Positions 38,144-46,892 of a stretch of 64,000 nucleotides of DNA are shown in pieces. A model generated the notes under the pieces. It saw nothing but the letters and a program-made list of their open reading frames with translations, did not search any database and was not told where the DNA came from. The DNA lies in assembly GCA_902825215.1 (NCBI GenBank), contig LR782234.1:2790001-2854000 (forward strand), read 5' to 3'. Source of the DNA: Pseudomonas fluorescens. GTDB taxonomy: Bacteria; Pseudomonadota; Gammaproteobacteria; Pseudomonadales; Pseudomonadaceae. Both the position numbers and the translations under genes were made by a program. Position 1 is the stretch's first letter. Each line of letters opens with the position of its first letter.

Positions 38144-38260
38144 CTGATCGTTCCCACGCTCTGCGTGGGAATGCCTCAAGGGACGCTCCGCGTTCCAGCT
38201 TGTGAGGGGACGCAGAGCGTCCCGGGCTGCATTCCCACGCGGGAGCGTGGGAACGATCAG
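38144..38260. repeat. 117-bp palindromic element (MITE-like) with CTGATCGTTCCCACGC ends
   Basis: The left end CTGATCGTTCCCACGCTC and right end GAGCGTGGGAACGATCAG are exact inverted copies. Inside are further matched arms: CTGCGTGGGAATGC / GCATTCCCACGCG and GGACGCTCCGCG / CGCAGAGCGTCC. The whole unit could fold into one long cruciform. This is a repeat class I recall as frequent in fluorescens-group genomes. The right end supplies the stop codon of kguD. Confidence 0.9.
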
Positions 38261-39225
38261 TTTAGAGGATTCACCAGATTCGCCGGCTTCTTGCCAGCCA
38301 GCGCCGCCAGCAGATTCTCCACCGCACACCGTGCCATCGCCTCACGCGTTTCATGCGTCGCCGAACCCATGTGCGGCGTCGCCACCACATTGTTGAGCTG
38401 CAACAACGGCGAATCATGATTGAGCGGTTCACGCTCGAACACATCCAGCCCCGCCGCACGAATGCGCTGATGACGCAGCGCGTCGATCATTGCCGCCTCA
38501 TCGACGACCTTGCCGCGTGAGATGTTGATGAAAATGCTCTCGGGACGCATCAAGGCAAACTGCTCGGCGCCGATCAACTTTTCCGTCTGCGCGGTCAGCG
38601 GCAAGGTCAGGCAAATGAAATCCGCCTGGCTGAGCAAGTCTTCAAGGCTGCGATATTGCGCATCGAAGCGTTCCTCGACTGCCGGTTTGCGCGACTGGCT
38701 GTGGTAGATCACCGGCATGCCAAAACCGAAATGCCCGCGCTGGGCCAACGCCTCGCCGATGCGGCCCATGCCGATGATGCCGAGCGTCTTGCCATGCACA
38801 TCAGTGCCGAAATGCGCCGGGCCGATGTTGCGGCTCCACTGGCCGCTGCGCACCATGTTGGCCAGTTCGACCACCCGCCGTGCGGCTGCGAGAATCAAGG
38901 CAAAACCGGTGTCAGCGGTGGTTTCGGTGAGCACGTCCGGGGTGTTGGTCAGCAGGATCTTGCGACGACCGAGGTAATCGATGTCGTAGTTATCGACGCC
39001 GACCGACACGCTGGCGATGGCTTGCAGTTGCGGCGCCAGATCAAGCAACGCGGCGTCCAGTTTCAGACTCGCACCGAGCAAGCCGTGAGCGCGGGGCAGG
39101 GCGTCACGCAGCTGCATGAGGCCGTCGGCGTCGAGGCTTTCGATCAGCGTCACTTCGAACTGTTCTTGCAGGCGCGCCATCAGCGCGGGCGAGAGTTTCT
39201 TGTACAGCACGACGTGTTTTTTCAT
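38257..39225 (-). CDS. kguD: 2-Ketogluconate-6-phosphate reductase KguD (D-2-hydroxyacid dehydrogenase)
   Basis: A 322-aa NAD(P)H enzyme that reduces 2-keto-6-phosphogluconate to 6-phosphogluconate, the last step of the peripheral ketogluconate route. It shows the nucleotide-binding LGIIGMGRIGEALAQRG (about residues 146-162), INISRGKVVDEAAM (catalytic Arg), the Glu in DVFEREP, and catalytic His in TPHMGSATHETRE. It is the last gene of kguEKTD; the kguT stop is 12 bp upstream. Its stop codon TGA lies within the end of the adjacent 117-bp repeat. By sequence alone a glyoxylate/hydroxypyruvate reductase is possible; the operon settles it. Confidence 0.92.
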   Translation of the reverse strand: MKKHVVLYKKLSPALMARLQEQFEVTLIESLDADGLMQLRDALPRAHGLLGASLKLDAALLDLAPQLQAIASVSVGVDNYDIDYLGRRKILLTNTPDVLTETTADTGFALILAAARRVVELANMVRSGQWSRNIGPAHFGTDVHGKTLGIIGMGRIGEALAQRGHFGFGMPVIYHSQSRKPAVEERFDAQYRSLEDLLSQADFICLTLPLTAQTEKLIGAEQFALMRPESIFINISRGKVVDEAAMIDALRHQRIRAAGLDVFEREPLNHDSPLLQLNNVVATPHMGSATHETREAMARCAVENLLAALAGKKPANLVNPLN

Positions 39226-39237
39226 GACAAAGTCCTT

Positions 39238-40536
39238 TCAGGAATGCGCCGGCACGCGCGGCGTGGCAACGGTTTTGGCGACGACGCGGTCGCTGGCGCC
39301 AGGCTTGAGAAAAATCGTCAGCACCACCGACAACAGCAAGGCGCCGCTCATCAACAGATAGGACGCGCCGGGCGAGCCGGTGGAGCTGTTCAGATAACCG
39401 ACCAGATACGAGCCGCCGAACGAACCGAGGGCGCCCATGCTGTTGATCAGCGCCATGGCGCCGCCGGCAACGTTGGCCGGCAGGATCTCCGGCACGATCG
39501 CGAAGAACGGCCCGTACGGCGCGTACATGCAGGCGCCGGCGATTACCAACAGCGTGTACGACCACCAGAAATGTTCCGCGCCGAGCGCGTAGGAACCATA
39601 AAACGCGATGGAGGCGATCAGTAGCGGCGGCCAGACGAAACGTTTGCGCTTCTGCAACTTGTCTGACCCCCACGACACCGCGAGCATGCCGATCACCGCC
39701 GCCAGATACGGCAGCGCCGACAGCCAGCCAGCCTCGATCATGTCCATTTTCGCCCCTGCCTTGAGAATCGATGGCAACCACAGCACGAAGCCGTAGACGC
39801 CGATGCTCCAGCAGAAAAACTGCAACGCGAGAATGATCACCTTCGGCGAACGGAACGCCTCGGCGTAGTTCTTCACCGCTTTGATGCCAACTTGTTCCGC
39901 CGCCAGTGCGCTTTCCAGATCGTGCTTTTCCTGATCGCTGAGCCATTTGGCCTGGGCCGGACGATCATCGGCCAGACGCCACCAGATGAACGCCCAAAGC
40001 ACCGCCGGCAAGCCTTCGATGATGAACATCCAGCGCCAGCTGAAGTGCTGCACCAGATAACCCGAAACCACCGACATCCACAGCATGGTTACCGGGTTGC
40101 CGAGGATCAGAAAGGTGTTGGCTCGCGAGCGTTCGGCACGGGTGAACCAATGGCACAGATAGACCAGCATCGCCGGCATCACTGCCGCTTCGACCACACC
40201 GAGCATGAAGCGAATCACGATCAGCCAATAAGCATTGGAGACCACGCCGGTCAGGGTAGCGAGGCCACCCCAGAGGATCAGGCTGACAAAAATCAGCTTC
40301 TTTACGCTGTGCTTTTGCGCGTAGACCGCACCAGGCACCTGGAAGAAGAAGTAACCGAGAAAGAACAGCGCGCCGAGCAGCGACGACAGGCCCGGGGTGA
40401 TCATCAGGTCTTCGGCCATGCCGGAAGCGGCGGCGAAGCCATAATTGGCGCGATCGAGATACGCCAGGCTGTAGGTGATGAACACGATCGGCATGATGTA
40501 CCACCAGCGGCGGGCGGCGAGAGTAGCGTTTTTCAT
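39238..40536 (-). CDS. kguT: 2-Ketogluconate transporter KguT (MFS)
   Basis: A 432-aa inner-membrane transporter with 12 helices of the anion:cation symporter family: IMPIVFITYSLAYLDRANYGF at TM1, RFMLGVVEAAVMPAMLVYLCHWF, and EILPANVAGGAMALINSMGALG. It imports 2-ketogluconate made in the periplasm from glucose. It lies third in kguEKTD, 57 bp after kguK, and 12 bp before kguD. It is a distant paralogue of the MFS protein at 31108-32421. Confidence 0.93.
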   Translation of the reverse strand: MKNATLAARRWWYIMPIVFITYSLAYLDRANYGFAAASGMAEDLMITPGLSSLLGALFFLGYFFFQVPGAVYAQKHSVKKLIFVSLILWGGLATLTGVVSNAYWLIVIRFMLGVVEAAVMPAMLVYLCHWFTRAERSRANTFLILGNPVTMLWMSVVSGYLVQHFSWRWMFIIEGLPAVLWAFIWWRLADDRPAQAKWLSDQEKHDLESALAAEQVGIKAVKNYAEAFRSPKVIILALQFFCWSIGVYGFVLWLPSILKAGAKMDMIEAGWLSALPYLAAVIGMLAVSWGSDKLQKRKRFVWPPLLIASIAFYGSYALGAEHFWWSYTLLVIAGACMYAPYGPFFAIVPEILPANVAGGAMALINSMGALGSFGGSYLVGYLNSSTGSPGASYLLMSGALLLSVVLTIFLKPGASDRVVAKTVATPRVPAHS

Positions 40537-40593
40537 GGTCTTTCTCCTGAGCTTGTTGTTTTTGTCGCAGCAGGTTCGTTCAGTTTGTGGTGA

Positions 40594-41613
40594 TCAGGCC
40601 GGCCCTTTCGCGAGCAGGCTCGCTCCCACAGGAGATTGCATTTCAAAGGTGGGAGCGAGCCTGCTCGCGAAGACGGCCTCAAATTCACCGGATAATTCCA
40701 GGCGCGTAGGAAGGCCTTCCATATCCCCACGACTCTGCACCGCCCGACTGCCAATCCAGTTCGCGCGTTGCACCGCCTCGGGCACACTTTGATGCTCGAG
40801 CAGGGCGCTGATCAGCCCCACCGCAAAGCCGTCACCGGCACCCACGGTATCGACGACCTGGGCCACCGGCACACCAGCGACAAAACCCTGATCCAGCTGC
40901 GTGCGGTAATAAGCGCCTTGCGGCCCGAGCTTGATCGCCACCGCTTCGGCGCCTTGGTCGAGATAGAACGCAGCGATGTCCGCCGGGTCTTCGAAACCGG
41001 TCAGCAACCGGCCTTCACTCAAACCCGGCAAGACCCAGTGGGCGAGGGCGGCGAGCCGGTTGATCTCACTGATCATCTCGCGTTCGCTGGCCCACAGGCT
41101 CGGGCGCAGATTGGGGTCGAAGGAAACGCTGCGCCCGGCATGGCGCATACGACTCATCAATTCGAAGGACAATTCGCGCGCCGTGGCAGAGAGCGCCGGC
41201 GGAATGCCGGTGGCGTGCAAATGGCGGGCGCTGAGCAAGTCCGCAGTGATTGACTGCGGCGACAAGTGACTGGCCGCCGAACCGCGACGGAAATATTCGA
41301 CCTGCGGATCGCTGCCATCGTCATTGCGCGACTTGAACTGGAAACCGGTCGGGTGCTGTGGGTCGACATCGACATGGCTGCAATCCAGACCCTCCTTGAC
41401 CAAGGTCTCGACTACGAAGCGCCCGAGCGAATCATTACCGACCCGGCTCAGCCACGCGACATTAAAACCCAATCGCGAAAGTCCGATGGCCACATTGCTG
41501 TCGGCACCGGCGATGCGTTTGTGAAAGTGTTCGACCGCCGCCAGATCGCCGGTCTGCTCGGCGACCAGCATCGCCATGGTTTCACCGAACGAGAGAATAT
41601 CGATCTCAGACAT
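40594..41613 (-). CDS. kguK: 2-Ketogluconate kinase KguK (PfkB family), C-terminus read through a REP pair
   Basis: A 339-aa sugar kinase that makes 2-keto-6-phosphogluconate. PfkB motifs include [14 protein letters not shown] near residue 35 and the catalytic [13 protein letters not shown] (about 255-267). The start overlaps the end of kguE by 8 bp. The last 25 or so residues ([12 protein letters not shown]...[10 protein letters not shown]) are encoded by two inverted REP copies, not by kinase sequence; the stop TGA comes just after the second copy. PfkB homologues should end about here before the REP-derived tail, so the tail is probably an acquired extension that does not harm the fold. 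Confidence 0.92.
   Translation of the reverse strand: MSEIDILSFGETMAMLVAEQTGDLAAVEHFHKRIAGADSNVAIGLSRLGFNVAWLSRVGNDSLGRFVVETLVKEGLDCSHVDVDPQHPTGFQFKSRNDDGSDPQVEYFRRGSAASHLSPQSITADLLSARHLHATGIPPALSATARELSFELMSRMRHAGRSVSFDPNLRPSLWASEREMISEINRLAALAHWVLPGLSEGRLLTGFEDPADIAAFYLDQGAEAVAIKLGPQGAYYRTQLDQGFVAGVPVAQVVDTVGAGDGFAVGLISALLEHQSVPEAVQRANWIGSRAVQSRGDMEGLPTRLELSGEFEAVFASRLAPTFEMQSPVGASLLAKGPA
40606..40675. repeat. REP pair inside the kguK 3' end
   Basis: Two inverted REP cores (40607-40629 and 40650-40674), 20 bp apart, lie inside the kguK reading frame and code for its C-terminal residues. Confidence 0.92.
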
Positions 41614-42388
41614 GGGCAGGCTCCAGACGCGATTGGCCGAGGCGGGCGAGGGCGGCGACGTGCTCGGTGGTCAGTTGCAGCAGGTCATCACCCTGAAGCG
41701 GGTATTCGGCCGCGCGCATAACGCCTTGGGCCATGTGCCGCAGCAGTTGTTCCCACAGATGCAGGTCACTGACGGCGGGCGGCACCGCCACCAGTTTGCC
41801 GTCGGCGCGCCGCGCTACGGCTTTGCAATGCACATAGCCGACATGCCGGCCCAGCAAGCGCGCAGCGCTGGCGGCGGACTGGTCCTGCCACTGCCAGTTG
41901 CCGATGTCGAAAGTCATCTTGATCGGCAGGTTGTGTTGTTCGACCGCCGCGAAGAAGCGCTGAAACGGTTCGATGCGCCCGCCGTGCAAGGTCTGATCGT
42001 TCTCGACCAGCAACTGCACCGAGGTTCGTTGCAGACGTTCGGACAAAGCTTGCAGGTCGTTGGTGTCGGTGAAATAGCCGAGCGAGACTTTCAGCCATTT
42101 CGAACCGAACGCTTCGGCCTGTTGCAGTGCGGTGATCAATTCGGGATTGGGCTGTGCCTGCCCGGCGAGCCACAGTTCGGTGGGTGAGGAATAAATGCTT
42201 TGCAAGCCATGCGCCTGGGTGGCCGCAGCCAACTGCGCCGGCTCTTCACGGGTCAGCAGCTCTTCACGCCACTCGATGCGATTGGCCCCGGCTGCGGCCA
42301 GAACGTCGATGAAGGAATCTTGCCCGCGCTGGCGCACAAGCTCGGCGCCATAGCTGGACAGGCTGATGGAAACGGCAGGTTTATTCAT
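41606..42388 (-). CDS. kguE: KguE, sugar-phosphate isomerase/epimerase-like protein of the ketogluconate operon
   Basis: A 260-aa TIM-barrel protein of the xylose-isomerase-like/AP-endonuclease-2 superfamily. Metal-binding positions can be placed in VENDQTLHG (Glu), [10 protein letters not shown] (Asp), YVHCKAV (His). Its exact step in ketogluconate use is not established. It is the first gene of kguEKTD, and a perfect PtxS operator lies 14 bp upstream of its start. Confidence 0.88.
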   Translation of the reverse strand: MNKPAVSISLSSYGAELVRQRGQDSFIDVLAAAGANRIEWREELLTREEPAQLAAATQAHGLQSIYSSPTELWLAGQAQPNPELITALQQAEAFGSKWLKVSLGYFTDTNDLQALSERLQRTSVQLLVENDQTLHGGRIEPFQRFFAAVEQHNLPIKMTFDIGNWQWQDQSAASAARLLGRHVGYVHCKAVARRADGKLVAVPPAVSDLHLWEQLLRHMAQGVMRAAEYPLQGDDLLQLTTEHVAALARLGQSRLEPAHV

Positions 42389-42401
42389 TGTTATTGACCT
42401 C

Positions 42402-42415
42402 TGAAACCGGTTTCA
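42402..42415. promoter_or_regulatory. PtxS operator of the kgu operon
   Basis: TGAAACCGGTTTCA, a perfect 14-bp palindrome identical to the published PtxS box, 14 bp upstream of kguE. PtxS is known to release this site when 2-ketogluconate binds. Confidence 0.95.
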
Positions 42416-42464
42416 TTTTTGTTCAAAAAAATATCAGGTGTTTGTATTGTCTTTTAGGGCGCGA

Positions 42465-42531
42465 TCGCGAGCAGGCTCACTCCTACAGGGGAACGCATGC
42501 CAAACTGTGGGAGCGAGCCTGCTCGCGAAGG
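42465..42531. repeat. REP pair (first copy diverged)
   Basis: A diverged copy (GATCGCGAGCAGGCTCACTC) and a canonical inverted copy (42506-42530) between ptxS and kguE, which are on the same strand. Confidence 0.85.
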
Positions 42532-42538
42532 CGTCATT

Positions 42539-43567
42539 TCAAACACCACCAACCCCACGGGTAGATCCTCGCTCAAACAGCACCGGCGCAAAATCCACCA
42601 CCCGCGCCAATTCATCATCCCCACGCAAACGCTTGAGCAGACAATCAAACGCCCGCGCACCAATCTCCTGGGTCGGCTGCGCCAGCGCAGTAATCCCGCT
42701 CCCGACCAACGGATACCAATCCAGATCATCCAGGGCGATCAGCCCGACATCTTCAAACAGCCGCGAGCCAATCGCCCGCAACGCGGTCGTAGCCGCCAGC
42801 GCCGCCACGCCATTCGCGCAAAACAACGCTTTCGGCCCGTTACCTTGAGTGCTTAAAAATGTTTGAAGTTGCGCTTGCAGATCGTCGCCGGCTTCCAGAA
42901 CCGCCCCGACCAAGTCTTCACATTGGGCAATTTGTGCCTGAAAACTGCTGACTCGCTCGATCCGTGAACTGGTGCCGTCATACGGTTCGGTGATCAACAA
43001 CAGTTCGCGATAACCACGTTGTTGAAGATGGGTGAGCGCCATTTCCACCGCACGCGAGTTGTTCAACCCGACCATATCGCTGTCGAGGCCAGCGACCTTG
43101 CGATCCACCAGCACCAGCGGCATCTCGCGGTGCAGCTCGTGCAACTCGTCACGGTGATGGCCAAGGGTGTTAACGATCAGCCCTTCGATGTTGTACGAGC
43201 GCAACAGTGCCAGGTGCTGGCGTTCCTGCTCGTCATCGCGGTCGGTGTTGCAGACCACCAGGCTGTAGCCGTGCGCACGGCAGGCGGTTTCCACCCCGTG
43301 CATCACGGCAATCGAATAAGGGTTACGGATATCGGCGACCAGCATGCCGATCAGGCGCGTGCGCCCACGTTTGAGACCACGCGCCATTTGGTTGGGGCGG
43401 TAGCCGAGTTCGTCGATGGCTCGCTCAATGCGCAGCGCGATAGCGTCGGAGAGGAGGGCGCGGTCATCGCCGATGAAGCGCGAGACGCTGGCCTTGGAGA
43501 CGCCCGCGCGTTCGGCAACATCAAGCATGGTGACGCGGCTGCGCTGGGCGGCGGAGAAGTCATTCAT
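42539..43567 (-). CDS. ptxS: LacI-family repressor PtxS
   Basis: A 342-aa repressor. The N-terminal HTH (TMLDVAERAGVSKASVSRFIG) and hinge helix (YRPNQMARGLKRGRTRLIGMLV) are followed by a periplasmic-binding-like effector domain that binds 2-ketogluconate in PtxS. The identity is settled by two exact PtxS palindromes, one upstream of its own start (autoregulation) and one in front of kguEKTD. The gene lies 150 bp upstream of kguE. Confidence 0.93.
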   Translation of the reverse strand: MNDFSAAQRSRVTMLDVAERAGVSKASVSRFIGDDRALLSDAIALRIERAIDELGYRPNQMARGLKRGRTRLIGMLVADIRNPYSIAVMHGVETACRAHGYSLVVCNTDRDDEQERQHLALLRSYNIEGLIVNTLGHHRDELHELHREMPLVLVDRKVAGLDSDMVGLNNSRAVEMALTHLQQRGYRELLLITEPYDGTSSRIERVSSFQAQIAQCEDLVGAVLEAGDDLQAQLQTFLSTQGNGPKALFCANGVAALAATTALRAIGSRLFEDVGLIALDDLDWYPLVGSGITALAQPTQEIGARAFDCLLKRLRGDDELARVVDFAPVLFERGSTRGVGGV

Positions 43568-43597
43568 CGTTGGGCCTTGTTTTTATCGTGGTAACAC

Positions 43598-43611
43598 TGA
43601 AACCGGTTTCA
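43598..43611. promoter_or_regulatory. PtxS operator at its own promoter
   Basis: TGAAACCGGTTTCA, identical to the kgu operator, 31 bp upstream of the ptxS start; it fits negative autoregulation. Confidence 0.95.
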
Positions 43612-43687
43612 GTAGGCAGTAAAAATCGAATACTCGTCAAGCTTGAGGTGCTTTGGCCATCAGCGGAATCCGACAAGCGGTAGGAAT

Positions 43688-43707
43688 ACCTGTCAGATAT
43701 GACAGTA
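43688..43707. promoter_or_regulatory. Lux-box-like palindrome, site 1
   Basis: ACCTGTCAGATATGACAGTA: 6-bp perfect arms CTGTCA/TGACAG with a 4-bp centre. It lies 81 bp upstream of the start at 43788; an AT-rich -10-like stretch (TAATTA, 43731-43736) follows about 24 bp after the box. The layout is that of a lux-type activator site centred about 42-46 bp before the transcription start. Two near-identical sites lie at 49722 and 60036. Confidence 0.65.
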
Positions 43708-43787
43708 GACCGGTCTGGACAAGTCGAGCTTAATTATCTGGCATGGACTCGAATCTGCTTGGTCTTTCATTTTCGGAAGGAAATAGC

Positions 43788-44630
43788 ATGGTTATCTACA
43801 AGGGAGAGTCGGGAAATTTTTCTGCTCCTGTACCTCCAATCGGTACTTATGAATACGACGCTCCGGAAGTGGAGGGAGTTGATGTCAATGACCCTGAAGG
43901 TAATGTTCCTGAAGAACTTCTAGCCGAAGGTTTAAATGTGATCGTTGAGCGGTGGCCGAATTACCCGGATGTACCGCCAAGAGTCGATCGCCTTAAGGTT
44001 GCGTGGGAATTTGCCGGGGTAACCCATTGGATCTACGACGAGCTGATTTACCCTGTTCCGCCAGAGAAAATGGTTATAAAAATTGATCCGTCTCGGCTGA
44101 CTGAAAGTGGAGTCGCTTATGTTTATTATGAAGTCTGGTTCGAGGATTTGAACCTCGACACGTCATTCAAGCGCAAGCTGACCATAGATGCATCTCCGGT
44201 AACTATAGCGGCGCCAAAATTTAAGGGAGTGAACGAAAGGGGATGGCTGAATTGTACTTCCGTCCCGCCATTGTGGGATGGAGTTTATGTTTTGATCGCA
44301 CCTGATCCGGAATTTGAGCTCGACGACGTACTCGTTGTGAAATGGAATGGTTATTACAGCCAGAATGGATACGGACCTCCTATAGCGGGAACTTATAAAG
44401 AAATACGAAAAAAAATAGAAACCCAAGAGGAACTGCTCAACGGCGTGGAAGTTCGGGTGTGGCCATTCGTGCCTCACATTGAGCCTATGGTGAATAAGGC
44501 GTCTGCACTGTCTCGATGTTTTCTGGAACGTAACGGCGCAGTAATCCGAAAATCTCAAGTTGGATTAGTGAAAATTGACAGAGTTGTCGTAGGGGAAGAA
44601 GAACCCTGTGGCCCGCCGAAACGACTATGA
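43788..44630 (+). CDS. Unknown beta-rich protein, first gene of the AT-rich segment
   Basis: A 280-aa protein, AT-richer than its neighbours. The ATG at 43788 (MVIYKGESGNF) has AAGGA 8 bp upstream; an ATG at 43743 lacks one. There is no signal peptide or membrane helix. Two domains are visible: residues of about 55-140 (RLKVAWEFAGVTHW, ESGVAYVYYEVWFED) and about 140-265 (APKFKGVNERGWLNCTSVPP, GVYVLIAPDPEFELDD, GVEVRVWPFVPH). Both have counterparts in the C-terminal 250 residues of the next gene, so the two proteins share a domain pair. The pattern is Ig-like/beta-sandwich. It is followed after 54 bp by the larger relative. No known family was recognised. Confidence 0.75.
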   Translation: MVIYKGESGNFSAPVPPIGTYEYDAPEVEGVDVNDPEGNVPEELLAEGLNVIVERWPNYPDVPPRVDRLKVAWEFAGVTHWIYDELIYPVPPEKMVIKIDPSRLTESGVAYVYYEVWFEDLNLDTSFKRKLTIDASPVTIAAPKFKGVNERGWLNCTSVPPLWDGVYVLIAPDPEFELDDVLVVKWNGYYSQNGYGPPIAGTYKEIRKKIETQEELLNGVEVRVWPFVPHIEPMVNKASALSRCFLERNGAVIRKSQVGLVKIDRVVVGEEEPCGPPKRL

Positions 44631-44684
44631 CAAAGCAGTGATTAGGCAGCGCCGTGATCGGTGATCAACTATTTGGAGAAGAAG

Positions 44685-46709
44685 ATGAGCAATACATACA
44701 GTGGCAAATCGAAAGTTCGTCCGCTGGGCAAGCGCCCCGAAGGGGCTCTGACTGAACCGGCACCAACAATTGCGGGGATACTGGCTGATGGCACATTGCC
44801 GATCGAACTCATCCCGATAGGAACAGCGCTAAAGGTGCAGATCCCCTCGTGGAGCAACAGACTGGATTCAGACGAATACGATTTTCGAGTTTTAAAAGAT
44901 GTTGCTCCGACTGACCCTCAAACCGAGGGCACCGTGCTAATTGATGACGCGGCCGGGCCAGCCGACGGTCAACCGGTAGATGTTGAGATACCCAGTGATC
45001 CTTGGCTGCTCGATGACCCAGCTGTACCAGGACCATCAACCTATTATGTCTGGGCAATAATTTACCTGGCCGGCATTAACCCTATTGAAACGTTTCCAAC
45101 AAAGTATGTGGTCGATCGTTTTGCTCCGGGACAAAGTGAAACGACAGGGATAAAGGCACAGCTTAAAGTCATGAAATGGCCAACTGCCTGGGCTGGCCCC
45201 ATCACTGATAAACTCATCGCCGATCATCCGGGTGGATTGATCATGGAAGTGGATCGTACCTATGATAATCCACTGGATCCTCCCAATGGCGACAGCTATG
45301 AAGTCTGGATGAGTTCAGCTTACTCTGCTGTCCCGACATTTGAACCTGTCATTAGGGGAATGTTGCCTGCGGATGGTTTAGTTACGATACCCATTGATAA
45401 GGTGGCCGAGCTAAAAGGCAATACCGTATATGTTTGGTGCAGATTGACTGACTTTGCGGGCAATGTAAGCAACATGTCCATTCCTGCCGGGAAAGCCGTT
45501 GCGTTGCTGCCGACACCTGTTTTGGCAGAACTTGACGTTCCGAAAGCGGATCCTGTAATAACAATCCAAGATGCGAATGACGGTGTCACGGTCGACTTCG
45601 AGAGGGGGGCTGATGTTCAGAATGATGATCACTACGTACTCTTCTATGATGACCAATCAATTTATGATGATGAAGCCGGTTCGGCAACTACGTACGCAAT
45701 TCCGATTGACAAGTCGCTGTTAGCTACCAAGTACGTCGACGCTACCGGTGGAGATCAGCCAATCACTGTTACGTGCGCTCTGACTCGCGGTCCGGTACCC
45801 GTCGGAGAAAGAAAACAGGTGGATGTTCTCGTTAACTTTGAATACGCCGGTCCGACAAACCCGGACCATCCCGATCCCGTCAATACTGCAATGAAAAAAT
45901 TGAAGGTGTTCGGTGAGTTGGATAAAGAAAATGAGTTGACGCCGGAGGACTTCGAGAAAGAATGTCGAATCGAAATTGAGTTGTGGGATGAGGCAGGCAG
46001 GCAGCCACAAGATGGTCAGGAAGTAAAAGTGTATGTTGACGGAAAGTTTGTCCCACCCGCGATTTTTTTGCAGGATGGTGATGAAGGCACTACCAAAGAA
46101 CACGTTTTGCCTTGGGACGTTATCAAGGATTTCACGCCTGGTGTTCCATTCAGTGCTTATTGGACAGTTGAAACGATTGGCAGTGCAAACATTCCACAAT
46201 CAGAACCGACTGACGTCGCCTTCAATGCAATAAAAATCGAACTGGCGGCGCCGGAGGTCGAGGGTACAAGAAACGGCAGGTTGGGTTGCCCCAGTACCAG
46301 TGGCGCGGACTATGGTATTACTGTTTTTGTAAAACCCGATGCAGTTTACCTGCCTAAGGATACGGAGGTCACAATTTACTTCAAGGGTTATTCGGATTTT
46401 CCAGGGGTTACGCCGAACCCTGCTGCAAATCCGTTCTCGGTGAAACATACAGTGCTGGATACAGAAGTTGCTACCGGGTTCAAAGTGCGCGTGGCGCCGT
46501 TCAATCCGATCCTCAAATACTCGACCGCCGAACCGGATGAAAGCGTTCCAGGTACATATTCCGGTGCAGCGGATGTGTGGTATGAAGTCACTATAGGTGG
46601 AGGACCAAATCCAACACCGTCACTTGTGAGCAAATATGAAGTCATTCTGATTAGATCGGGTTTTATATATTGCGATGGAAGCAAGTATGACGACGATAAG
46701 CCTACTTGA
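44685..46709 (+). CDS. Large multi-domain beta-rich protein, unknown function
   Basis: A 674-aa acidic protein; ATG 44685 (MSNTYSGKSK) has GGAG 7 bp upstream. There is no signal peptide. It appears to hold about five or six successive beta-sandwich modules with strand patterns such as DVEIPSDPW...STYYVWAIIYLAG, VTIPIDKVAELKGNTVYVWCRL, YAIPIDKSLLATKYVD and HVLPWDVIKDFTPGVPFSAYW. Each reads roughly as a polar bracket, an IP.D/W.. segment and a Tyr/Trp-rich strand. The last modules (EVEGTRNGRLGCPS..., GFKVRVAPFNP) are homologous to the previous protein. Pseudomonads encode many such repeat proteins of unknown role; adhesive or secreted activity is possible but unproven. Confidence 0.77.
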   Translation: MSNTYSGKSKVRPLGKRPEGALTEPAPTIAGILADGTLPIELIPIGTALKVQIPSWSNRLDSDEYDFRVLKDVAPTDPQTEGTVLIDDAAGPADGQPVDVEIPSDPWLLDDPAVPGPSTYYVWAIIYLAGINPIETFPTKYVVDRFAPGQSETTGIKAQLKVMKWPTAWAGPITDKLIADHPGGLIMEVDRTYDNPLDPPNGDSYEVWMSSAYSAVPTFEPVIRGMLPADGLVTIPIDKVAELKGNTVYVWCRLTDFAGNVSNMSIPAGKAVALLPTPVLAELDVPKADPVITIQDANDGVTVDFERGADVQNDDHYVLFYDDQSIYDDEAGSATTYAIPIDKSLLATKYVDATGGDQPITVTCALTRGPVPVGERKQVDVLVNFEYAGPTNPDHPDPVNTAMKKLKVFGELDKENELTPEDFEKECRIEIELWDEAGRQPQDGQEVKVYVDGKFVPPAIFLQDGDEGTTKEHVLPWDVIKDFTPGVPFSAYWTVETIGSANIPQSEPTDVAFNAIKIELAAPEVEGTRNGRLGCPSTSGADYGITVFVKPDAVYLPKDTEVTIYFKGYSDFPGVTPNPAANPFSVKHTVLDTEVATGFKVRVAPFNPILKYSTAEPDESVPGTYSGAADVWYEVTIGGGPNPTPSLVSKYEVILIRSGFIYCDGSKYDDDKPT

Positions 46710-46720
46710 CAGGGCAAGTC

Positions 46721-46742
46721 GGGGAGGGCTTCGACCCTCCCC
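46721..46742 (+). terminator. Hairpin after the 674-aa gene
   Basis: GGGGAGGG-CTTCGA-CCCTCCCC, a perfect 8-bp stem starting 12 bp after the stop codon; the downstream tract has only a few T, so it may be a weak terminator or a stability hairpin. Confidence 0.6.
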
Positions 46743-46892
46743 TCGTATTTCCTACGGAATTGGTAAGCCATTTCGCTTGCAGTTGCAGACTATTCCTACA
46801 TACCGGCCGGGGATGGGATGGATATTCTCACTCGTTGTTTAAAGCTGGGCGATCACCAAGCGCTCTTGATTTGACTTTCCTAAGGAATTGCC

